From assembly GCA_022419385.1 (NCBI GenBank), contig JAJUBI010000003.1:1178001-1242000 (forward strand): a stretch of DNA of 64,000 nt, given 5' to 3'. The DNA comes from Paraconiothyrium sp. Pb-2020. Its lineage: Eukaryota; Ascomycota; Dothideomycetes; Pleosporales; Didymosphaeriaceae. Both the position numbers and the translations under genes were made by a program. Below, piece after piece: positions 33,467-43,285 of this stretch. Below the pieces are notes generated by a model that had not been told where the DNA came from, did not search any database, and saw only the letters and a program-made list of their open reading frames with translations. The number at the start of each line of letters is the position of its first letter. Position 1 is the first letter of the stretch.

Positions 33467-36400
33467 TCAGGTAAGGTAATACCCGGGACTGTCCACCCGC
33501 GCCGGGCTACTCGGCTCTGCAGGTGGCATGACCACCTGCGGCACCAAGCCCTTCATCATGTGCACCAGGTCGACTGCTTTGAATGGCTTCTGCATCACCT
33601 CGTCCTATCGATATTAGTCCCAGATTTCGACTCTTGCAGTTTAGAATGGCTTACTGCACCCGCCGCGAGGGCAGTATTGATCTGTTCTTGTCTCACGTTT
33701 GCCGTGACTGCGATGATGGGCAGTCTGGGATTTGCTCCGCCCCTCGCCCCTGTCTCCCGCGCAGCCTGCCCTAATAGACCGTCGCCATCGGCCTCGCGCT
33801 TGCGAATCGCCTTCGTAGCTTCCAGGCCGTTCAGCACGGGCATCTCTAAGTCCATCAGCACTACATCGAACATCATCTTCTCCACCAGCTCGAGGGCTTC
33901 GAGCCCGTGGTTCGCAACGTGTATTGTGCACCCGGCCTTCTTGAGCTGCTTGCCGAGGACTTGCTGGTTGATGACGTTGTCCTCCACCAGAAGAACGTGC
34001 AGTCTCTGCGGTGCTGCGCCCACGCCGCCGCTTTCGTGGTAAAGCTCGCCGAGAGTTTGCGGCCGGTGCTCGACGCGTCTAGTCTTGACGTAGAAGCCGA
34101 AGGTCGAGCCTTGACCGGCGACAGAGGAGACGCCAATCTCGCCGCCTTGCTTTTCGGTGAGCTCTTTGCTTATGAAGAGACCAAGGCCGCTGCCGCCGTA
34201 CTTGACGTGAGTCTTCATATTTGCCTGGCGGAATCTTTCGAAGATCTTGTGGATTTCCTTGCCCTTTAGTCCGATGCCGGAGTCTTGCACAGTGAAGGTT
34301 AGATAGATTTCTTCCTCTTGGCCCCAGTCGGGCGAAGCGGTCACATCTGAGTAGTTCTTGGCTTTTGACGCCCAGTAAGTGTCTTCCGCAAACATAGACC
34401 GGGGTTGAGATTTACTCGCGCCGAAACGCACTGAGATAGCTGGGTCTGCGGAGGTTTTTACAAACTTGATGGCGTTGGTTAAGAGGTTGATGAAGATCTG
34501 CGTAACACGCGATGGGTCAAGGTATACGTGGTCAATGCTCAGCTCTGCCAGGGAAGGGTCGGGAGTGACGCTATAACGGATATTGTTCGACTTGAGTTCT
34601 GCCTGGAAAATCTGTGAGATTGAACTGATCAGCTTGGCAGGGCGTGTGGCGGTTGGTGTGATGGATAGTAGCATTGAATCTAGTTTGCTGAGTGTGAGTA
34701 CATCGTCGATGATGCGCTTCTGGTGATTCGCGCATTGCATGATAATGTTCGCTGAGGCTATGTTGTCGTTCAGCGTCTCAAGCAGTAGAGCTGGGACATC
34801 GGCGACTTTAGCGTGACACTCTTCGACGGCGCTGGAGATACTGTCTGCACAATGCACGATTGCACTGAGTGGGTTCCGCATCTCATGAGAAACGACATCG
34901 ATGAACGCTTCTTGTTGTCTTTTCGCTTCTCGCGCTTCGGCTGCTAAACGCGCCTGGAAAGTTTCGGCCCATTTGAGTCTTGAGATATCGGTAGTGCAAG
35001 CCATGATTGACCTGACTGTCTCTCCCTCACGATAGGGGAACGCTAGAACCTGGAGCTGTGCGGGCTCTGCATCGCCGTTGGGTGCAGTGAAAGGCCGCTT
35101 TAGTCGCATTTCTACACTGACATGATTGCCACCCGACTTCAATGTTGCCCAAGCCTCTTTGGCTCTGGGTAAATCTTCCTCGATATATACGTCCCAGAAC
35201 TTGAATAGCCCAACGTGCTCTTCTGCTGTCATTCCGGACAAAGCATAGTATTGATCGTTCGCCCAGATGATGCTACCATCAAGTCCCATGTGGATCATGC
35301 CAACCGATGCATGTTCGACCAAATGGCGCAGCTTCATATCACTAAAGGCCAGGTCGTCCTCGAGCTTTCGCTGTCGCTCCCGTGTTTTCGCAGCACTGAC
35401 GGCGTGATTCACGAGACTTGATACAGTACGGCTAACGTCTTTCAAGAATTGTAGACAAGCATCATCAAAGGGCCGACACGGATTTGTCCCAACAACCAAG
35501 TAGCCAACTACCCGTGACCCATTTTTGATGGGTAAAATGCCAATCGTTTTCGATGGCGAACCGAATCCAGCCCAGATTACAGAATCGAAGCGCTCGTCGT
35601 AGTCGATGGTCAGGATCTCAGCCCCAGCACGGCGACATTCTGGCATGAGACCTTCGTTGCTATTGATGTCCTGGTTGTCCACTTGCAGATTGTGACCTTT
35701 TGGAAGGCCATACTGTCCCCGAAGTCGCAACACCTGTGATATCGTATCATCACCGTCCACCTCGTACAGCATAGCAAGGGGCAGATCGTTGGGGTCGGTG
35801 GCGAGCGTCTCGAGGATGTGGCTGCAGGCGGTGTCGGGGTCGAAATCGGCCTGCGAAGCAAGTCGGTTGAGGAGCATGGTTCGACGGCCGGATAGGCGTT
35901 GGCTCGTGACTTCGAACAGCGAATTGTAGTACCCTTGGGGTTGATTGGTGGGTCCGTTGCCGATTGGGACGAAGTTTCCGTTGAAAAATGCTCTGTCATT
36001 GTTAGAACAGAGCTAAAGTGAACTTGGAAACGAAGCTTAGAACTCACTCCTCTCGCCATCCTTTCCGCTCGACCATGAGTGCTTGCTCGGGCGAGTAATC
36101 AACACCCATGCCGAAATCGCGGCACTTATCGAAGAAGGGCTTGATATTCGGCCATATCTCAGGGTAACCGACCCAGAAGGAGGATCCCATCCTAAGGAAA
36201 AATCAGTGACTGTCCCGTGGCACATGCGCACAAGGGCTCACAGCTTGGGATGGACGGCTGCTGCGAGAGACGCATACGACTCGTTGTATATGGCCGTGTA
36301 AGAGTCGCCCCTAGCTTGTTAGCATTTGCGGTGACCAAAATTTGCTTGGGCGCCCCGTACCACCAGATGCAGGCTGCGCGTGAATCGGCGAAGACCATGC

Positions 36401-36626
36401 GCGTGAAGATACGCAGCGTCTCATCCCAGGTATTTGGCGGGCCAAGTGCGGTCTCCGCCCAATTGGTCTCACGGAAGAAGCGCACATGGTCGGTATCGGG
36501 GAGATCGAGTGTCCAGTCGCGATCGGCGTGTTGTAGCGCGAGCATGGGATCGCCGTCGTCGGGAGGAGGCGTGTTGGGATCGGGCATGCAAGCTTTGGGC
36601 GGCAGGCCCGTCTGAAGAGCGTTCAT
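33467..36626 (-). CDS. Hybrid sensor histidine kinase
   Basis: Cytosolic two-component sensor that autophosphorylates on His and passes phosphate to its own receiver Asp, feeding an HPt/response-regulator relay. Five exons: 36361-36626, 36242-36310, 36048-36191, 33655-35992 and 33467-33604; introns 50-55 bp; 984 aa. The first intron ends in a perfect branch/acceptor pair (GCTAAC...CTAG). Order: N-terminal PAS-like region, GAF-like region, PAS (about 380-500), HisKA with DVVSHEMRNPLS (His about 529), HATPase_c with N box NLLTNAIKF and G boxes DSGIGLKG and GGSGLGLFIS, then a C-terminal receiver with VEDN, acceptor Asp in VLMDLEMP, and QKPFK supplied by the last exon. No transmembrane segment. 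The start could lie elsewhere in the N-terminal 30 residues. Confidence 0.92.
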
Positions 36627-37810
36627 GGGAAGAGCATCGTCGCCGCCCGCATGCGTCAGTCGCACTGCAAGCCAGATAGAACAAGTGAGGCAAACATTGC
36701 GGCCACCGCAGTCTTTAACGCCAGTCCTAGGGCTGCATCGGGATCGGACGCCAGCGTGGATCTGTGGCTTGGCTAAGATTAGCGAGCCATGGCCTCGACC
36801 CCAGACCTTGAGACAGCCGAACTTTTCCACCATCCCACCATCGCATTTGTCTTGCCTTGCCCATGCTGCTAGTCCAAGACCGCTCTGGGGTTCGCTTCTA
36901 GGCTCTGCATAGACTCCATCTGCCTAGCCGCTCCCTGCCTTAGCGAACATCTTTAAATAGGGTGCTTCAACGGTGGATATTCCGGGGTATCCGACATGGG
37001 TGGGTATATATTGTACGTGATACGCTCCTACAACCTACGCCTGCTCAGAGATCCGAGATACGAGATCAGAGACTCATCTTGTTCGATCCACCGTTGATAG
37101 AGTAATGAGTGTTCATGCCCCTGGTCTTGCTGCACGAAATTCTCATGATTGTAGCCGAGCAAATCCGAGTACAATAGATTGTGGCTCCGGCATTCCCTCA
37201 GCACGAAAAACGAAAACCAAGCCATATCGCCCACCTGGCAGTGTTCAGGGCTTTTATTGATAACGCCACCGATACCGATAGGTGAGAAATACGAACAAGC
37301 AACGTGATCGGCACGATCCCTTTGAAGACGCTGCTACATACCAGAGTGTGTTTAGGTTTCTAGTAGACCTTGGCATCTACGTTATCTAAGTCAGGTATCG
37401 CTAGTTAGAACTAATCACTAAAGAAGCATGCAGTTCTATATGACGCAGGCATCTACATGATAGTTACCTTCCACGGCGTAAAGAACGTCTTGATCGAACT
37501 GGACCATGAAAGGAATACGTAGCTCTTGGACCACTTCATCAGCGCCATCAACTGGAGGTGCCCCCTGAGAATAAGGTCGAAGCCCCCTACTTATAATCGG
37601 AAGCATTGCCGGCAAGAGACCATCTGATGCAGGAGCTACCGAATGTCCCTTCCTGCCGAGCTACATACTACAACTTGAGCTTCGTTATTTAATAACACTC
37701 CAAGGACCACTCTAGCAGGCTTGAGGTTCTCGATATTGGACTGTCGTAGCGTGCTGATAAGCGCATTGGGTACTGACTCATCATCGCACCCATACTGTCA
37801 CTGATCGATG
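36627..37810. other. Intergenic, kinase promoter side
   Basis: About 1.2 kb upstream of the kinase start with no supported gene. Its right end leads into a region of repeated CGG/CCG palindromes that serves the reductase gene. Confidence 0.4.
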
Positions 37811-38073
37811 TCGGATCCGAAACACGGAACCGAGGTTCCAGATCGTAAAAGTCTCGATGGATAGGGTAATATATCGATCTATCTATGTACATCCGGACTC
37901 TCATCAGACGGAAATGGAATCTCACGGGCCCTCATTTCGTCGGTCGTTCATGCGCTCCAAAGAGATCGGATCCGAGACATACGCATTCGGATCAGATCCG
38001 ACGATACCAAGTAGCCTGCGTTACGAGGACCACATTATGGATACCTCTACGTCCTGGTAGAAGTCGGATCCGA
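37811..38073 (+). promoter_or_regulatory. Cluster of CGG-N2-CCG palindromes
   Basis: The exact palindrome TCGGATCCGA occurs at 37811-37820, 37966-37975 and 38064-38073. A spread version, TCGGATCAGATCCGA, is at 37987-38001. Inverted CGG triplets are the usual binding pattern of Zn2Cys6 dimers. All lie 85-350 nt upstream of the TATA box of the NmrA-like gene, and the same palindrome precedes the neighbouring Zn2Cys6 gene. Function as an operator is inferred. Confidence 0.55.
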
Positions 38074-38158
38074 ATTCTGAACAATCCTGCGGTCGCAACC
38101 GGAACCGAGAGTCCTACGAGGCGCATACTTCACCGACTCTGATCTGCTCCAATGTAGG

Positions 38159-38166
38159 TATATAAA
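38159..38166 (+). promoter_or_regulatory. TATA box of the NmrA-like gene
   Basis: TATATAAA, 83 nt upstream of the ATG at 38249, in a good position for a fungal core promoter. Confidence 0.55.
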
Positions 38167-38248
38167 CACGCCTGAACGCCCGTTTATCTATCCCATCACA
38201 CTCTTCATCTTTCACTACCTACACCCTCAATCTTTGTCAACCATTACA

Positions 38249-39157
38249 ATGCCGCCAACTCGCATCGCCCTCGCCGGCGCGACCGGCACCCTCGGCCCTC
38301 CCATCCTCGACGCCCTCCTCTCCGCCTCCCACACTGTCATAGTCCTAACTCGCCTCGGCTCGACCTCCACCTCCAAACTTCGCCCGCACCCGAACCTCAC
38401 GATTGCAGAAGTCGACTTCGCGTCTCCCGCCAGCATGCTTCCCGCGCTCTCCGGCGTCGAAGTCGTCGTCTCGGCCGTCGCAGCCAGCGCAATGGGGTCT
38501 CAGAACCCGCTCATCGACGCCGCAGTGCAAGCGGGTGTGAAGCGGTTCATACCCGCAGAATTCGGGTTGGACTCAATGAACGAGAAAGCCATGTTACTCC
38601 CCGTCATCAAGCCCAAAGTCGCCACGCAGAAGCATCTCAATGAAAAGGTTAAGGAGAGTGGGGGAGGGTTTAGCTGGACGGCGATCGCGAATGGGTGGTT
38701 CCTTGATTGGGTGCTGCAGACTACCACGTTTTTGCTGGATGTCAAGGAAAGGAAGGCAACGTTGTTCAACGGTGGGGACGTGAGGTTCAGTGCGACGTTA
38801 TTGGGGGATATTGCGAAGGCGGTTGTGGGCGTGATTGAGAAGAGGGAGGAGACAAGCAATAGGGTTGTGTATGTGCAGTCTGCGGTTGTGACGCAGAAGC
38901 AGCTCATTGGGTATGCGAAGGAAAAAGATGGGAGGGAGTGGAGCTTCACTGCGAAGAGAACAGATGAACTATCAGGGGAGATTACCGAAGCGGAGGCTAA
39001 GGGGGATTTTCAGACATGTTTTGTGCTGAGTCCTATTGTGGGCTGTTCGGATCCGGAGTATGGATGTGATTACTCGGAGCATTCGGATAGCGAGCTTTTG
39101 GGTATCAAGGAAATGAGCCAGGAGGAACTGAGGTCGTTGGTGCAAGGTTTAATGTGA
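38249..39157 (+). CDS. NmrA-like / isoflavone reductase-like NAD(P)H oxidoreductase
   Basis: Atypical SDR of the NmrA/isoflavone reductase group, either an NADPH-dependent reductase of a small aromatic compound or a redox-sensing regulator. Single exon, 302 aa from the only ATG next to the N-terminus. The dinucleotide motif is ALAGATGTLGPPIL. The middle carries AAVQAGVKRFIPAEFG and the conserved Lys region LPVIKPKVATQKHLNEK; then GFSWTAIANGWFLDW and GDIAKAVVGVIE. The C-terminus is acidic and lacks any extra domain. The gene is followed 130 bp later by a co-oriented Zn2Cys6 regulator, with matching palindromes at both genes, so local control by that factor is plausible. Codon use is GC-rich in the first half. 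Confidence 0.88.
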   Translation: MPPTRIALAGATGTLGPPILDALLSASHTVIVLTRLGSTSTSKLRPHPNLTIAEVDFASPASMLPALSGVEVVVSAVAASAMGSQNPLIDAAVQAGVKRFIPAEFGLDSMNEKAMLLPVIKPKVATQKHLNEKVKESGGGFSWTAIANGWFLDWVLQTTTFLLDVKERKATLFNGGDVRFSATLLGDIAKAVVGVIEKREETSNRVVYVQSAVVTQKQLIGYAKEKDGREWSFTAKRTDELSGEITEAEAKGDFQTCFVLSPIVGCSDPEYGCDYSEHSDSELLGIKEMSQEELRSLVQGLM

Positions 39158-39222
39158 GAAGTGGATAGTACGTAGAAAAGTGGGCCTCTATGCTGCTGCT
39201 TACCAATACGCTCACAGCGCTC

Positions 39223-39232
39223 TCGGATCCGA
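39223..39232 (+). promoter_or_regulatory. CGG-N2-CCG palindrome before the Zn2Cys6 gene
   Basis: A fourth exact TCGGATCCGA, 38-56 nt before the two candidate start codons of the regulator. It suggests autoregulation by the same factor that may bind upstream of the NmrA-like gene. Confidence 0.45.
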
Positions 39233-39269
39233 TGTTGACGGCCTCGCCTCATCCAGCTTTTTATCTTGC

Positions 39270-41452
39270 ATGATCGGAACGCAGAAAATGCCTCGACAAT
39301 CCGTTCCGAAACGCACTCAATTTTCTAGCTGCGATGCTTGTCGCCTTTCTCGCGTAGCTTGTGACGCCTCCAAGAATAAGCATCAGTCGGGAGGATCAAA
39401 CCAGGTCATATCATGCTCACGATGTAATCGAAAGAAACAAGCTTGTACTTTTGAAGTGAGTTAATTTCCGTTTGATAATGTTCGTACTGTTCGAGACATG
39501 CGCGAGGGTATGCATACGGTTTGGAAAAGTCGGTCTTCCAGCGCACTACAAATTGTTGTTTAAACATTTGAAAATTACTCATAAGTGCAGTGGATGAAGC
39601 ATGCAAAAGATAAAGTGCCCAATCTGCCACAGGTCGAAAATAATTCGTCCCGCGCGAGTCCGTTAGAGTCTCAGGATACTCGCGCACCGCCATTGGAGCA
39701 ACCGCTTGCACATGTGATGAGTGAATGGTGTAGCAGAAGGCGGCCCAACACTCTCAGTACGCAGAACTCCCCCCATAGTGTTTCTGCCAATCAAAATTTA
39801 TCGCACATTTCGTCTTCGACAGAATCGGAAACCAACGCAGAAAGCGCGAATCACTCGGAAGCCCAGTTCGTGCTGTCAGGGCTGTCTGAAGATGTGTTGA
39901 TTCTATGGGCGAAGAACATGTTCCGCCACGGTTTTGAGGCGGCTTTTGGCGTGCTGCTTGGCAGATATGGCTGCCCGTTCGTGTGAGTCTACCTGAAAAC
40001 AGAAAGAAAAGTGAGAGCTAAAGTCGGGTAGGGATGATTCAAGCAGCGAACTCAATGTCTCCTTATTGACACTGGCGACAAGGCTTGACGCGGAACACCA
40101 AGGTGAAGGGGCGCAAACATCGATACTGGTGGATGCAATTGACCTCATAGCTCCTTCGACGAATGTCTTGATTGAAAGATGCCTCGATCGTGCGATTCTA
40201 GCTTTCACCGCACGTTGGTTCATGTCGACATTACAAGCAGTCGACCATGAAGAGATCGTAACGAACAGCTGGCGATCCTCAAGATGTGATATGCTCAAGC
40301 TGCTAAGCCGGACGTCCTATCGATCGGTGCTGGCGTTGTACCTATTCGCGCAAACACCCGTGCCAGTGGGTATACGTGAAGAAGAAGAGCTTAGTGGCAT
40401 CAATGGGTCAGTATGTATGCACGTAGCTTTGATGCACATCCAAAAGCTGCGGCAGCGCTGCGATCCAGGTATGCCGGCCCAAGTCAATGGTGAACGGCAC
40501 GCGCTCATAGGTGGCTACAGTTAAGAAAGCTCAAGCGAACGTCACTCAAGCGTTCTTGGATCTCGAGAGTAGAGCATACTGGGCCGCAGTGATATGGGAC
40601 ACTTCAGACTCTCTGAGTAGTGACATGCGCACCTCTTTGACCTCGGGTCTCAACGGCGCCTGTTCAGAGCCTGCGTGGCGCCTGGCTAGAGCATTTCTTG
40701 TTGGATCCTTCGCGCCCGGCACAGAACGGTGGCTCGCAAATGGCTTCGATTTTAACGATGAGAATGCGTCCCGGATCATTGGAGCGGCGTCCATCAGCCA
40801 AGTGCTTATGTGGAAGAATGTCACGTCCCTGAAGGAGGCGCTTCGTGAAGGAGTTGGCGAGGACACCGTCCTATGGGTCTGGAATTCGCTGCAGGATACA
40901 ATCAGCATATTCAGGAAGTCAATCCGCCCTTTGCTCGGTATGTGTAAAAAACAGATCCACTTCCTCAGCCAGGCGAACCGGTTGTGTTGGTTCGAAATCA
41001 CCCTGCGATACTGCGTGGGCATAATGGTCCTCCTTGACGCACTGGAAGTGGCGAAGCGTTCGGATCTGCTGGAGCAGGTCCTTGAAGTTCGAAACGAGGT
41101 CGAGCACAATTCATTCGCTGTCCTCAAGTTCGGCATAGACAATGTCTACCGTATACCAACGCGAGGGGACATACCCGATTCTGAGGTTGCTTCGCTAATA
41201 CGAAGAAAGCCGATGGAGATACCGTTCGTAGTCTTGTACGCGTTTCCACAACACGTTGTTACACTCGCGCAATTGGTATCGAAAGCCATCGTCCAGAAAT
41301 GTCATGAGAAGAAGTTGGAAAGGAGCGTGTTCGCTCACCTGGCATCGATTTTGGTGGACTCCCTTGATCTGCTCCCATGCAACTCAAAGGAGATAGGGTC
41401 TGCTAGACGGCAACTGCAGATATTAGTGGAGACGATGGCACAGAAGCTTTGA
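39270..41452 (+). CDS. Zn2Cys6 transcription factor
   Basis: Nuclear fungal regulator with a complete binuclear zinc cluster. Four exons: 39270-39455, 39591-39982, 40047-40468 and 40521-41452, introns 135, 64 and 52 bp, 643 aa; Met 39288 is an alternative start (637 aa). The cluster is C-DA-C-RLSRVA-C-(16)-C-SR-C-NRKKQA-C, with an unusually long third-to-fourth Cys loop (SKNKHQSGGSNQ). The following exon is polar and Ser-rich. The central and C-terminal parts fit the fungal transcription-factor middle homology region, especially LESRAYWAAVIWDTSDSLSSDMRTSLTSGL and EPAWRLARAFLVGSF. The third intron is needed to correct a frame change near 40470-40520. It lies downstream of the NmrA-like gene and may regulate it. 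Confidence 0.9.
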
Positions 41453-42006
41453 GTCATCACCGGGGCCATTTCTACTCTTTCTCGCGAACTCGGTTCTGCT
41501 GTGCAGCTGCCGAGGTGCGAATTACGTACGGTTGGGTCGGTGAGCAACACCTGGCTTTCTACCGGTAGCTGTAAGAGGAGCCCGTTTAATGAGGAATAGG
41601 CGAACAAGCCCGGACGTAACAGTGCGACACCACAACCACAATATCTAATATTAATACTATTCATGAGTAAGACTTAAAAGTAGGGCTCTTATGCTGTCTT
41701 CTACGCTATATAAAAAATATTCCTTATTGTGGTTGAGGATTATTATTGAGTTGCGTCAGGCCAAGTGGTCAGCGCGTACTCAATGAAAACGACTACCCGT
41801 AATATGATGTGTATTTCGTCACTCCGAGCAACCACTCTTGAGGAAAGTCTCGTATGCAGTGGGGAGACGGTGTCCCAGGCGGGAAGAGGGGATAGCTTCA
41901 ATTTTACCTTTTCGAAGTACAGCAGCTCTCCACACCTACGCCTCGGAGCCAAAAAGCATCGCAACGACACCATTCTAGACTGCTCAATCGCACAAACCCC
42001 AAAAAA
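41453..42006. other. Intergenic, partly AT-rich
   Basis: 3' flank of the regulator. About 41630-41750 is markedly AT-rich compared with its surroundings. No coding exon or complete mobile element is recognisable. Confidence 0.35.
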
Positions 42007-42104
42007 TGCATCGGCCGGGAATCGAACCCGGGGCTAGCCGACATCGAACCAGGTGTTGTCCTGATCAATGGCAACGGCTAATTTTACCACTAAACCACCG
42101 ATGC
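42007..42104 (-). tRNA. tRNA-Gly (GCC), intron-containing
   Basis: Reading the minus strand, the acceptor stem GCATCGG pairs with CCGATGC followed by discriminator A. The D arm is GTTTAGTGGTAAAAT, the T arm is CCGGG-TTCGATT-CCCGG. The anticodon stem AGCCG/CGGCT encloses the loop TTGCCA, giving anticodon GCC. An insertion of about 27 nt follows position 37, the canonical site for nuclear tRNA introns. Mature length is 71 nt, normal for tRNA-Gly. Confidence 0.93.
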
Positions 42105-43285
42105 GTTTGGTGATTTGATGACAGAGGTGACATTTACCCAAATTATATCCAGGATTCTCGCCGTGGCTTAAGTGTCAGAGGTCGCCTGACAAACTATCAT
42201 GTTCCCAAGTGAAAATTTTGCTCGCAATTTTGACGTTGTGGTGCCGCTTTGCTAGAGTGGAACAGGCGTTCCCCGCTCCATGTCCTTACTAATCATGGAA
42301 AGTAACCACTAGGTTGTGTCCTTACTCTTTGCACCCTTGTCGCCTTCCAACATGTTGGCGAAATTGGCATGCGATTTCGGTTTCCGATGTACCAATGGGT
42401 AGCTGGGAACCGTTTCGTTGCCCTTACGCCAAGACGATAATCTTCTTGAATCACATCTTAGTATCATTTTCTATTGAGCGCCGCCTCGTTGCGTAATAAG
42501 ATTCTCATCATGGCATGGTGCATATTACGCAAGTAAGTCGCGGTACGCATTTTCCGATTCGACGTCCGCTCCGGGCTCCTTGGAGCACAGCAGATCTCGA
42601 CCCCGCTTCTCTAGGCCTGCGAACTCTACCCCGCCATGTACGACTGCTGCATGAAGAGCTACAGACAATCACAATTCAACACAAATCGCCCTGTAATCTT
42701 GGCACACTCTTCTTATTCCTTGAACATCAACTTGAGAACATGTGTAGGTCTCCATTGGTCCTCTATTATTAACATTTGAATCGACGCCTGTATTTGCTTT
42801 TTGCTATCTTCTTTCCAATGCCCAGTTTCAGTATGCGCATCTTCATCATTATATTAATCAAAGTTACGATTTGCGTTCTGTCAACCGCTTTTGCACTTTT
42901 CTGAATTACACGATTGGCATCGCACAAATCTTGCCTCCCGGAGTACAGCCAAACTAAGTCTCTTTTGAGATAGTCTTCACAAGGCTGCATCGCAGTTGTT
43001 TTGTACGAGCTGACTTACGCATTAAAAGGTGTGCGTCTATACCGTAGCGGCTGCGATGAAGTGCTCCATGTATTTGCGGTCTAGGTGATCATGGTAGGCT
43101 CTGTCGCGGTACTTCGCCCATCAACACCTTACCTAGCGTTGTGAGTCCAGTCCTCAGGCAGGCACCCAAGATAGTCGGAGTATTGAGGAAAATGGATAAA
43201 CACATAATGAGTTCCAGTAACTTAGTGAGGGAGAATTTATCGCAGCTTGGGAGATGGTGTGGTGTATAAAGTAAGATGGAGAGTC
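42105..43285. other. Intergenic with one copy of a diverged repeat
   Basis: About 1.2 kb with no supported gene. The segment 42775-42844 resembles 49640-49722 with mostly transition differences. Confidence 0.4.
42775..42844 (+). repeat. Diverged dispersed repeat, copy A
   Basis: Aligns by eye to 49640-49722 from the shared TNGAATCGA start through CTTCTTTC to a CGCATCT end, with two small gaps. Differences are mainly C/T and A/G changes, as expected for repeat-induced point mutation. The parent element is unknown. Confidence 0.35.

Noticed and set aside
40469..40520. Frameshift in the Zn2Cys6 gene near 40.5 kb
   Set aside because: A 52-bp intron (GTATGC...TACAG) joins the two frames exactly.
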